11,705 nucleotides of DNA. It comes from Treponema sp. GTDB lineage: Bacteria > Spirochaetota > Spirochaetia > Treponematales > Breznakiellaceae. The position numbers were made by a program, and so were the translations under genes. Of this stretch, positions 6,603-11,705 are shown piece by piece. The stretch covers positions 1 through 11,705 of the forward strand of contig JAIRLZ010000032.1 in the NCBI GenBank assembly GCA_031259035.1, read 5' to 3'. The notes under the pieces are model-generated. The model had not been told where the DNA came from. It ran no database searches and saw only the letters and a list, made by a program, of their open reading frames with translations. Position 1 is the first letter of the stretch; each line of letters starts with the position of its first letter.

Positions 6603-6701
6603 CGTACGGGAAGGCGCGGCGGCGCCAAAGAGACTGCCCGATCCGCGCCCAACCCGCATAGGGGCGGCAAGCCCGCGATGAACCCCGCGCCGGCGGGCGG
6701 A
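6603..6701. other. GC-rich junction between convergent genes
   Basis: These 99 bases separate the SPOR gene stop from the accD stop. The best hairpin is GCCCGC (6671-6676) with GCGGGC (6693-6698). No T run follows on either strand, so I cannot name an intrinsic terminator for either transcript. Read-through into the opposing gene or factor-dependent ending is possible. Confidence 0.4.
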
Positions 6702-7502
6702 CTATGCGCCGCCGTGCATCCCGATAAGCGTTGAAAGCAGTTTTTTCTGTTCTTTTCTTGGCGAGATAATATCCACAAACCCTTTTTCCCGCTGAAATTC
6801 GGCGCGTTGGAAGCCTTGCGGAAGGCTTTGCCTGATGGTTCCCTCAATGACGCGGGGCCCCGCAAAACCGATGAGGGCGCCCGGCTCCGCGATGATGATG
6901 TCGGCGAGCATGGCGAACGACGCGGTGACCCCGCCGGTGGTCGGATCGCACAACACCGCGAAGAAAGGGACTCGCGCCTCGTCAAGATACGCCGCCGCAG
7001 CCGAAGTCTTCGCCATTTGCATAAGGCTGAAAATGCCCTCCTGCATACGCGCTCCACCCGATGTCGTATAGAGAATCACGGGCAGTCTTTCCTCCATTCC
7101 CTTGCGCATGGCGCGGCTTACCTTTTCTCCCACGACAGACCCCATTGAGCCGCCCATAAAATTGAACGACATAAGCCCCAAGACAGCCGGCTTCCCTTCT
7201 ATCAAACATGTTCCGGTGATGACCGCATCTTTCATTTGGGCTTTCGCCTCGGCTTCAGAGAGTTTTTCCTCATAGCCCGCAAGCTCAATCGGGTTCAAAG
7301 AACGAAGATTCGCGGAAAATTCGATAAAACTGCCCTCGTCGGCAATGTATGTGATGCGTTCCAACGGTTCCATGCGGAAATGATGCCCGCATGAAGGGCA
7401 GACCTTTAAATTTTCATCAACAACCGTTTTGTTTCGCCCGGTATTGCAATGTGGACACGTTACAATAATTTCTTCACGAGCAGTTTGTCGCGCTTCGCGC
7501 AT
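6702..7502 (-). CDS. accD: AccD, acetyl-CoA carboxylase carboxyltransferase beta subunit
   Basis: AccD pairs with AccA to transfer the carboxyl group from carboxybiotin on AccB to acetyl-CoA, making malonyl-CoA. The 266-residue protein carries the N-terminal zinc ribbon with C16, C19, C35 and C38 (CPHC and CPSC). The crotonase-fold body shows FMGGSMGSVVGEK, TTSGGARMQEG and DPTTGGVTASFAMLAD, which build the CoA site and oxyanion holes. It is shorter than the E. coli protein (about 304) but normal for many bacteria. The ATG follows AGGAGG closely. It is the last gene of the fabV-accB-accC-accD run, separated from accC by a 144-base structured gap. No accA is visible, so the alpha subunit must be encoded elsewhere. 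Confidence 0.95.
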   Translation of the reverse strand: MREARQTAREEIIVTCPHCNTGRNKTVVDENLKVCPSCGHHFRMEPLERITYIADEGSFIEFSANLRSLNPIELAGYEEKLSEAEAKAQMKDAVITGTCLIEGKPAVLGLMSFNFMGGSMGSVVGEKVSRAMRKGMEERLPVILYTTSGGARMQEGIFSLMQMAKTSAAAAYLDEARVPFFAVLCDPTTGGVTASFAMLADIIIAEPGALIGFAGPRVIEGTIRQSLPQGFQRAEFQREKGFVDIISPRKEQKKLLSTLIGMHGGA

Positions 7503-7512
7503 AAGACCTCCT

Positions 7513-7535
7513 AAAATCGACTGAAAGGCGATTTT
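7513..7535 (-). promoter_or_regulatory. Hairpin directly upstream of the accD ribosome binding site
   Basis: AAAATCG (7513-7519) pairs with CGATTTT (7529-7535) across a 9-base loop. On the minus strand the hairpin ends where the accD AGGAGG begins, so it could affect ribosome loading or protect a processed 5' end. On the plus strand it is followed by a T run (7532-7537) and could act as a terminator for antisense transcripts. Confidence 0.4.
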
Positions 7536-7544
7536 TTACCTTGC
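7528..7544. repeat. Short motif shared with the fabV upstream region, copy 1
   Basis: GCGATTTTTTACCTTGC differs from GCGAATTTTTTACCTTGC at 10823-10840 by a single A. Both copies have the same orientation and lie upstream of genes of the same operon. Confidence 0.5.
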
Positions 7545-7553
7545 AAACTGCCA

Positions 7554-7628
7554 AGAAAACGAAGTTTTCTCGCAGCCCCATTTATCGGGGTTTTTATGGC
7601 TTTTTTCAACGAGAAAACCATAAAAACC
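7554..7628 (-). promoter_or_regulatory. Competing hairpin arms in the accC-accD gap
   Basis: Four pairings overlap here. GGTTTTTATGG (7589-7599) is the reverse complement of CCATAAAAACC (7618-7628). GTTTTCTCG (7564-7572) is the reverse complement of CGAGAAAAC (7610-7618). AGAAAAC pairs with GTTTTCT at 7554-7570. CCCC (7576-7579) pairs with GGGG (7587-7590). The long arm at 7610-7628 can pair with only one partner in a nested fold, so two folds exclude each other. On the plus strand the CCCC/GGGG hairpin is followed by TTTTT. The region could be an attenuator-like control of accD or a degenerate palindromic repeat. Confidence 0.45.
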
Positions 7629-7646
7629 TACAAGTGCAACAGGCTG

Positions 7647-8996
7647 CTAGACATGTTCGACCTCTTTCGCAATGCTCCCATAGTACGACGTATCAAACTC
7701 GCCGGAACGGAAGGTTTTTTCCTTAATGATGTACTCCTGTTGCGTCCGGTTTGTCCGTATGCCTTCAATGGCCAATTCGGACAGGGCGCGTTCCATCTTG
7801 GCAAGCGCCTGCGCGCGATTCGCCGCGTGAACGAGCAATTTTCCGACCATTGAATCATAGTACGGCGGAACAAAGCAGCCTTCCGATAAAAAGGTGTCGA
7901 ACCGCACCCCGAAGCCCCCCGGAACCGACAGTTTCGTGACGCGGCCCGGGCTTAAAGCGTTGATGCGGCACTCTATGGCCCAGCCGGAAAGCCGCACGTT
8001 GCAATCGCCGCAACGATTGCCGCTGTCCGCTCCGTCAATTTCCAGCGCGCTTTCCGTACAGGCGAGTATCTGCTGGCGGATAATGTCAACGCCGGAAACG
8101 AATTCGCTCACCGGATGTTCAACCTGTACGCGGGCGTTCACTTCCATAAAGTAGAACGCGCCGTCTTCGACAAGGAATTCAATGGTGCCCGCGCCGCAAT
8201 AGCCAAGTTCGCGGAACATGCTCACCGCGCCCGTCTTCATGTGATCGCGCATGGCATCCGTTACGCCCGGAGACGGGCTTTCTTCAATAAGTTTCTGATG
8301 GTTTTTCTGTACGGAACAGTCCCGCTCCCCCAGAACCGCCACCTTTCCCTTGCCATCCGCGAGCATCTGAAGCTCCACATGACGGGGCCTTTCAACGAAG
8401 CGTTCAATAAACACCCGTTCATCGCCAAAATTGGCGAGCGACTCGGAACGCGCTATCCTGATGTTTTCTTCCAAGTCCGCTTCACGCCTGACAATGCGCA
8501 TACCTTTGCCGCCGCCGCCCGCCGCCGCCTTGATGATGACCGGAAACCCGATGCCTTTCACCAGTTCGAGCGCGTTGTCTAAAACGGCGTCTTGGGTGCC
8601 GGGCGTAACCGGCAGGCCGAATTTCACGGCGGCGGCCCGCGCCTTCACCTTGTCGCCAAGCATCTCAATGACTTCAGGCGATGGCCCTATGAAAACAAGC
8701 CCTTCCTGACGGACGGCTCGCGCGAAGTCCGCGTTTTCCGACAAAAAGCCCACGCCCGGATGAATGGCGCCGCATGTGGTTTTCAGCGCGGCGGCAATCA
8801 GGTTGTTCCGCGACAGGTAGCTGTCTTTTGAGGCCGGCGGCCCGATGCACACGCTTTCATCCGCCATAGTGGTATGCAGGCCGCCTTTATCCGCCGTTGA
8901 GTACACCGCGACGGTTTTGATTCCCATCTCCCTGCATGTCCTGATGATGCGGACGGCGATTTCACCGCGATTGGCGATGAGCAGTTTGTCTATCAT
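7647..8996 (-). CDS. accC: AccC, biotin carboxylase subunit of acetyl-CoA carboxylase
   Basis: AccC uses ATP and bicarbonate to carboxylate the biotin carried by AccB. The 449 residues match the family length. The N-terminal domain begins KLLIANRGEIAVRI. The ATP-grasp domain shows GDK with K116, K156 followed by the Gly-rich loop AAAGGGGKGM, ERDCSVQ with C227, K235, and EVNARVQVEHP with E285, N287 and R289. R344 in IECRINA corresponds to the catalytic Arg338 of E. coli. About nine extra residues occur near 320-335 (GADSGNRCGDC), absent from the E. coli protein as I remember it. The EVNARVQ sequence departs mildly from the usual EMNTRIQ. The ATG lies 5 bases after the accB stop, with a weak TAGGGA behind it, so the two are surely co-transcribed. 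Confidence 0.95.
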   Translation of the reverse strand: MIDKLLIANRGEIAVRIIRTCREMGIKTVAVYSTADKGGLHTTMADESVCIGPPASKDSYLSRNNLIAAALKTTCGAIHPGVGFLSENADFARAVRQEGLVFIGPSPEVIEMLGDKVKARAAAVKFGLPVTPGTQDAVLDNALELVKGIGFPVIIKAAAGGGGKGMRIVRREADLEENIRIARSESLANFGDERVFIERFVERPRHVELQMLADGKGKVAVLGERDCSVQKNHQKLIEESPSPGVTDAMRDHMKTGAVSMFRELGYCGAGTIEFLVEDGAFYFMEVNARVQVEHPVSEFVSGVDIIRQQILACTESALEIDGADSGNRCGDCNVRLSGWAIECRINALSPGRVTKLSVPGGFGVRFDTFLSEGCFVPPYYDSMVGKLLVHAANRAQALAKMERALSELAIEGIRTNRTQQEYIIKEKTFRSGEFDTSYYGSIAKEVEHV

Positions 8997-9001
8997 TATC
9001 C

Positions 9002-9493
9002 CTACAATCGTTTCACCTCGAAAAGAGGCTGCCCATACTCAACCATGTCCCCGTTTTTGGCTTTCACCGCGAGAATCTCACAGTTGAATTCGGCTTCGAG
9101 TTTGTTCATCATCTTCATCGCCTCAAGGATGCACAGCGTCTCGCCAGCCTTGACTTTTGAGCCTGCCATAACAAAGGGCGGCGCGTCCGGGCTGGAGGAT
9201 GCGTAGAAGGCGGCCACAATCGGACTTGTGATGACTTCGCCCGCTTCGCCGCCCGCGCCAACAGAATCCGGCGTTTGAGGCGCGGCTGCCGGTGGCGCGT
9301 CAAGCCGCGGGCTTGTGGAAACGCCGTCCGTCCGCGCCTCGTTGCGCGCCGCGTCATGCGCGGAAACAGCGTCCAGCGTGACGGCTTCCTTCTTTTTAAG
9401 CGTAAAATGGACGGTTCCATCGCTGAAATCGAGTTCGGCGGCGGAGCCTTCGTTAAATTTATCGAACAACGACAATATCAGTTTGCTATCCAT
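9002..9493 (-). CDS. accB: AccB, biotin carboxyl carrier protein
   Basis: This 163-residue carrier moves the carboxyl group between AccC and the AccA-AccD transferase. The N-terminal 36 residues form the usual helix-strand region (KLILSLFDKFNEGSAAELDF). Residues 40-86 are a flexible linker rich in Ala, Pro and Gly. The C-terminal lipoyl/biotinyl domain begins about residue 87 (VITSPIVAAFY) and carries the biotinylation motif EAMKMMN with the acceptor lysine at 127. The lysine needs a biotin ligase, which is not in this window. The ATG has AAGGA five bases upstream and lies 8 bases after the fabV stop. The gap to accC is 5 bases, the standard accBC order. Confidence 0.95.
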   Translation of the reverse strand: MDSKLILSLFDKFNEGSAAELDFSDGTVHFTLKKKEAVTLDAVSAHDAARNEARTDGVSTSPRLDAPPAAAPQTPDSVGAGGEAGEVITSPIVAAFYASSSPDAPPFVMAGSKVKAGETLCILEAMKMMNKLEAEFNCEILAVKAKNGDMVEYGQPLFEVKRL

Positions 9494-9501
9494 ACTGTTC
9501 C

Positions 9502-10770
9502 TTAATACAACAGGAGCGGCGTGTCGGCGTCATAATCAACGCCTTCAACGTCAAACCCGTGGACTTCGAGAAAGTCGTGTTTGAAGCCCGCGACATCCGT
9601 ATCCGTAAACACGTTTTCTTCGGTAATGGCGTTCATAAGGGCGAGCGTTTCTCTCTGGACGTCATCGCGCATCTCAAGATCGTCCAGGCGGATGCGCCCC
9701 GCCTCATCAACCGGCGTTTTGTCAGGGTCTAGAGCCGCTTCCGGCGTGTAGAGCCGCTCAAGGTAGAGCCGCGTTATCTGCTCAATGCAGCCTTCATGCA
9801 GCCCCTTGTCTTTCATAACCTTGAAAAGACAGGACACATAAAACGGAATAACCGGTATGACCGCGCTGGCGCGGGTTACCAGCGCCTTGTTCACCGAGAC
9901 AAACGCCCTTTTCGCGGTTTCCTCGCCATTTTTTTCGCGGAAACCACGGTTTATCGCCTTACATGCGCGTTCAAGGTCTTCTTTCGCCTTGCCGATAGCG
10001 CCGTTTTTGTAAATAGCCCATGAAAGCTCTGGACCTATATACGTATACGCCACAGTACGGGCGGACGGCGAGAGCAGATCCGCGTTTTCAAGCGCTTCTA
10101 TCCACAGTTCCCAATCTTCTCCGCCCATGACCTTAATGGTCGCGGCTATTTCTTCCGGGGTCGCGCCTTCCGCGCTCGCCGTGAACATCTTGCCGGTCAT
10201 CATGTCAACGGTTTTTCCCGCATAGGAGCCGCCTATGGGTTTGATCGCCGATTTGTACATGACGCCGGTTTTGGGATCAACGCGCACCGGAGACGCGAGC
10301 GAGTAGACGACTAGATCGACGCGGGGTTTTATACCGGCTTTTGCGGCGGCCTCCCTGACCGCTTGGATGGTCTGGGCTTTTATCTCGTCGGAAAAAGCGT
10401 CGCCGTTCAGCGTTAATGAGACGATCCCCGCTTCCGCGGCGTGTTTGTCAAATGCAAGATTATTGTAGAACCCCGGTGTTCCGGGTTTTGATTCGGAAGC
10501 GGGTTTCTCCAGCGAAACCCCGACGGTTGCGGCTCCATACCCGAAAGCCGCGGCTATGCGGCTTGCAAGCCCATACCCCGTCGAGCAGCCGATGACAAGC
10601 GCCAATGCGGGCGCCGCCGCCGGTGAAGCCGCTTTTTGCGGCTCTGAATTTTTTGAATCTTTTGAAAAACGGCTCTTGACATACGCTATCTGCCGTTTCA
10701 CCGCCCTTTCGCACCCTATAGGGTGGCTGTTGATGCAGATATTGTTACGAACCATAGGTTTTATTATCAT
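9502..10770 (-). CDS. fabV: FabV/TER-type trans-2-enoyl reductase (NADH-dependent)
   Basis: The enzyme reduces a trans-2-enoyl thioester (ACP- or CoA-bound), the last step of each round of fatty acid elongation. The 422-residue protein shows the N-terminal HPIGCE segment, the nucleotide-binding IGCSTGYGLASRIAAAFG at about 60-77, DLVVYSLASP (152-161), MGGEDWELWI (215-224), the catalytic Y-x8-K pair Y254/K263 in YIGPELSWAIYKNGAIGKAK, and a C-terminal GVDYDAD. It is about 20 residues longer than usual because of an Ala/Pro-rich insert at about 36-56. The ATG has GAGGTG five bases upstream. It is the first gene of the run with accB, accC and accD, which favours a role in type II fatty acid synthesis over the crotonyl-CoA reductase role reported for T. 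denticola TER. ACP versus CoA preference cannot be read from sequence alone. Confidence 0.93.
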   Translation of the reverse strand: MIIKPMVRNNICINSHPIGCERAVKRQIAYVKSRFSKDSKNSEPQKAASPAAAPALALVIGCSTGYGLASRIAAAFGYGAATVGVSLEKPASESKPGTPGFYNNLAFDKHAAEAGIVSLTLNGDAFSDEIKAQTIQAVREAAAKAGIKPRVDLVVYSLASPVRVDPKTGVMYKSAIKPIGGSYAGKTVDMMTGKMFTASAEGATPEEIAATIKVMGGEDWELWIEALENADLLSPSARTVAYTYIGPELSWAIYKNGAIGKAKEDLERACKAINRGFREKNGEETAKRAFVSVNKALVTRASAVIPVIPFYVSCLFKVMKDKGLHEGCIEQITRLYLERLYTPEAALDPDKTPVDEAGRIRLDDLEMRDDVQRETLALMNAITEENVFTDTDVAGFKHDFLEVHGFDVEGVDYDADTPLLLY

Positions 10771-10786
10771 AAATCACCTCATTGAT

Positions 10787-10816
10787 AATATATGACATTT
10801 TCTATGATTTCGTCAA
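10787..10816 (-). promoter_or_regulatory. Promoter of the fabV-accBCD operon
   Basis: On the minus strand TTGACG (10816-10811) and TATATT (10792-10787) are separated by 18 bases, close to the housekeeping consensus. Transcription would start near 10780, leaving a leader of only about 10 bases, with GAGGTG at the very 5' end of the message. An A/T-rich motif (10823-10840) lies immediately upstream, where an UP element or activator site would be. Confidence 0.6.
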
Positions 10817-10822
10817 GTAAAA

Positions 10823-10840
10823 GCGAATTTTTTACCTTGC
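10823..10840. repeat. Short motif shared with the accD upstream region, copy 2
   Basis: GCGAATTTTTTACCTTGC matches 7528-7544 except for one extra A. It sits 6 bases upstream of the fabV -35 box, at about -43 to -60 relative to the predicted start, so it could be a regulator or UP-element site. Confidence 0.5.
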
Positions 10841-11036
10841 GGCAGGCGGGGATTCTTTTTGCAATGATAGAGAGCCGCCGCCGTCCGCGTTTGCGGCGGG
10901 GTATTGAAGATTTCTCCTTGAAATCTTTGCGTATATGGGGGAAACAAATCCCCCGCTCCCCCAGCGTTACGACTTAGAGGGACGGGGTATTACATCCGCC
11001 ATTGGTTACATGGCGCAAGAAGCAGTCTAAAAAATA
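10841..11036. other. Hairpin-rich intergenic stretch
   Basis: No gene is supported here. Three perfect hairpins follow one another: CCGCCGC/GCGGCGG (10875-10881 and 10893-10899), AAGATTTC/GAAATCTT (10907-10914 and 10920-10927), and GGGGGA/TCCCCC (10937-10942 and 10949-10954). None has a clear T run. The string CGGGGTATT occurs twice, at 10897-10905 and 10983-10991. The region may be decayed coding or repeat sequence downstream of the pseudogene. Confidence 0.5.
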
Positions 11037-11063
11037 TTAAAACTGTTCTCGCGCCATTGTAAC
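11005..11063. repeat. Imperfect inverted repeat spanning the pseudogene stop
   Basis: GTTACATGGCGCAAGAA (11005-11021) resembles the reverse complement of 11046-11063 (GTTACAATGGCGCGAGAA), with one missing base and one mismatch. The right arm is the last coding stretch of the pseudogene (VTMARE), and its stop lies in the AT-rich loop. A smaller hairpin, CGCCAT/ATGGCG (10997-11002 and 11010-11015), competes with the left arm. It may serve as a 3' end structure. Confidence 0.5.
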
Positions 11064-11584
11064 AATTTGGGCTGACGGCGGTATAACCCCTGTCAGTTTT
11101 GACGCGGCGTTTTCGGCGAGATGTCCGCTCGCTTTGACCTGTTGCGGTGGAGCGTCCGCCGGCGCAAAGCGCACGCCGGCTTCCACGTCGTCTCCGGCGA
11201 TCTCGCTCTTATGACTGGCGACGTTGAACTGGCCGCCAGGCGTGAGGGTCCCGCTCGCCGCGCCTGACTCTATGTCGACGAACTCGTCGATATAGCTGGC
11301 GGCGTCCGCCAACCCCTCGACGTCCACGACAATGCGATCCGCGAGATTGCGCGACGGGGCGCGGGCGTGGAGCCGGAAGGCCGCCGGATGTCTTTTTCCG
11401 TCATGCCCTTCGGAGATCTTGCCAAAAGTTCCGCCCACGTTGGGATGCGCGGAAAAACAACCGGCGCTGACCGCGAATCCGTCGCGCGGGCGATACGCGC
11501 GCCTTCCGCATGGGGAAGGCGGTTTGGATAGAGTTTCACGCGGATGCGGCGCGACACTTCGTTTGCATTGTTGATGACAGCCAT
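11037..11584 (-). pseudogene. Broken HU-like/DUF4469-type DNA-binding protein gene
   Basis: A sound start exists: the ATG at 11584 has AAGGAG six bases upstream, and the frame reads MAVINNANEVSRR, then VKLYPNRLP and ARIARA. Near 11483-11490 the family-like sequence switches to another frame, which continues DGFAVSAGCFSAHPNVGGTF, SEGHDGKRHP, IVVDVEGLADAASYIDE and ENAASKLTGVIPP down to a TAA at 11039-11037. As I remember this family (an HU/IHF-like DNA-binding domain followed by a DUF4469 Ig-like domain), about 40-45 residues of the HU-like domain are missing at the switch point. The event is thus an out-of-frame internal deletion. The remaining C-terminal sequence also ends early, at a degenerate MAREQF. 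No full product can be made, though a truncated peptide from the first frame (to 11270) is possible. The family name rests on memory. Confidence 0.7.
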
Positions 11585-11612
11585 GACACGCTCCTTGATA
11601 AAGAAATGAAAA

Positions 11613-11649
11613 GAACCGCTTCAAAACCGGCGGGGTTTTAAAGCGGTTC
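11613..11649 (-). terminator. Strong hairpin upstream of the pseudogene, likely terminator
   Basis: GAACCGCTT (11613-11621) pairs with AAGCGGTTC (11641-11649), and AAAACC (11623-11628) with GGTTTT (11634-11639), giving a 16-position stem with one mismatch and a 5-base loop. On the minus strand it is followed by TTTTCATTTCTT. It would end transcripts entering from beyond the right edge, about 30 bases before the pseudogene start, or act as an attenuator in its leader. Confidence 0.6.
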
Positions 11650-11705
11650 GGGAAAGGGAGAAAAAAGCGGTGTTCAGTGTTTTCTTTAGAACAGGAGTCT
11701 AACTC

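Noticed and set aside
6488..7057. 189-codon minus-strand open frame across the SPOR-accD junction
   Set aside because: It overlaps accD in another frame and is Arg/Ser-rich in the manner of GC-rich shadow frames. accD is unmistakable.
7541..7853. Plus-strand open frames in the accC-accD gap
   Set aside because: They overlap accC antisense or cover the hairpin region, and none has a ribosome binding site or family likeness.
10792..10977. 61-codon plus-strand open frame upstream of fabV
   Set aside because: It has no ribosome binding site, overlaps the fabV promoter, and its sequence consists mainly of hairpin-forming DNA. No family resemblance.
11585..11624. Upstream start (MKRFF...) for the pseudogene's C-terminal frame
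   Set aside because: Its first 45 or so residues are the out-of-frame reading of the conserved MAVINNANEVSRR segment, and ATG 11584 has the real ribosome binding site.

Overview
The window is about 11.7 kb of bacterial chromosome. The best fit is a host-associated spirochaete of the Treponema type, such as a termite hindgut treponeme. This is inference from remembered families: FabV/TER, a long alanine-rich AccB linker, frequent GTG and TTG starts, and a broken HU-like/DUF4469 gene. No search was possible. By eye the DNA is moderately GC-rich, and the short intergenic stretches are full of perfect palindromes.

Layout from left to right. (1) Bases 1-261 are the C-terminal end of an unrecognised plus-strand gene. 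(2) Bases 262-547 are a gene-free stretch of stacked hairpins. Two share the arms CTGTTCCAAAAC/GTTTTGGAACAG, and one of these probably terminates the next gene. (3) Bases 548-1720 on the minus strand encode a PLP-dependent basic amino acid decarboxylase, behind a leader hairpin and a possible promoter. (4) The divergent plus-strand gene at 1940-3292 encodes a YprB-type RNase H-fold exonuclease. (5) Bases 3293-3594 hold an antisense remnant resembling a delta-60 beta-propeller repeat, then a good plus-strand promoter overlapped by a 14-bp palindrome. (6) Bases 3595-6602 form a tight plus-strand gene run: a small glycine-rich membrane protein, MiaB, a LapA-like membrane protein and a SPOR-domain protein. 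(7) Facing it on the minus strand, 10770 down to 6702, is a lipid operon in transcription order fabV, accB, accC, accD. (8) The right end holds a hairpin-rich intergenic stretch and a pseudogene of the HU-like/DUF4469 family, broken by an internal out-of-frame deletion.

Functionally, the lipid operon joins the committing step of fatty acid synthesis (acetyl-CoA carboxylase: AccB, AccC, AccD) with an enoyl reductase (FabV). AccA is not visible here. The plus-strand run mixes tRNA modification (MiaB) with small envelope proteins. The decarboxylase should make a polyamine such as putrescine or cadaverine.

I found no CRISPR array, tRNA, rRNA, transposase or recognisable defence system, and nothing I would call a new biological system. 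The more interesting signals are the palindrome family sharing TGTTCNNAAAC half-sites, a near-identical motif upstream of both fabV and accD, the competing hairpin arms between accC and accD, and the two gene remnants.
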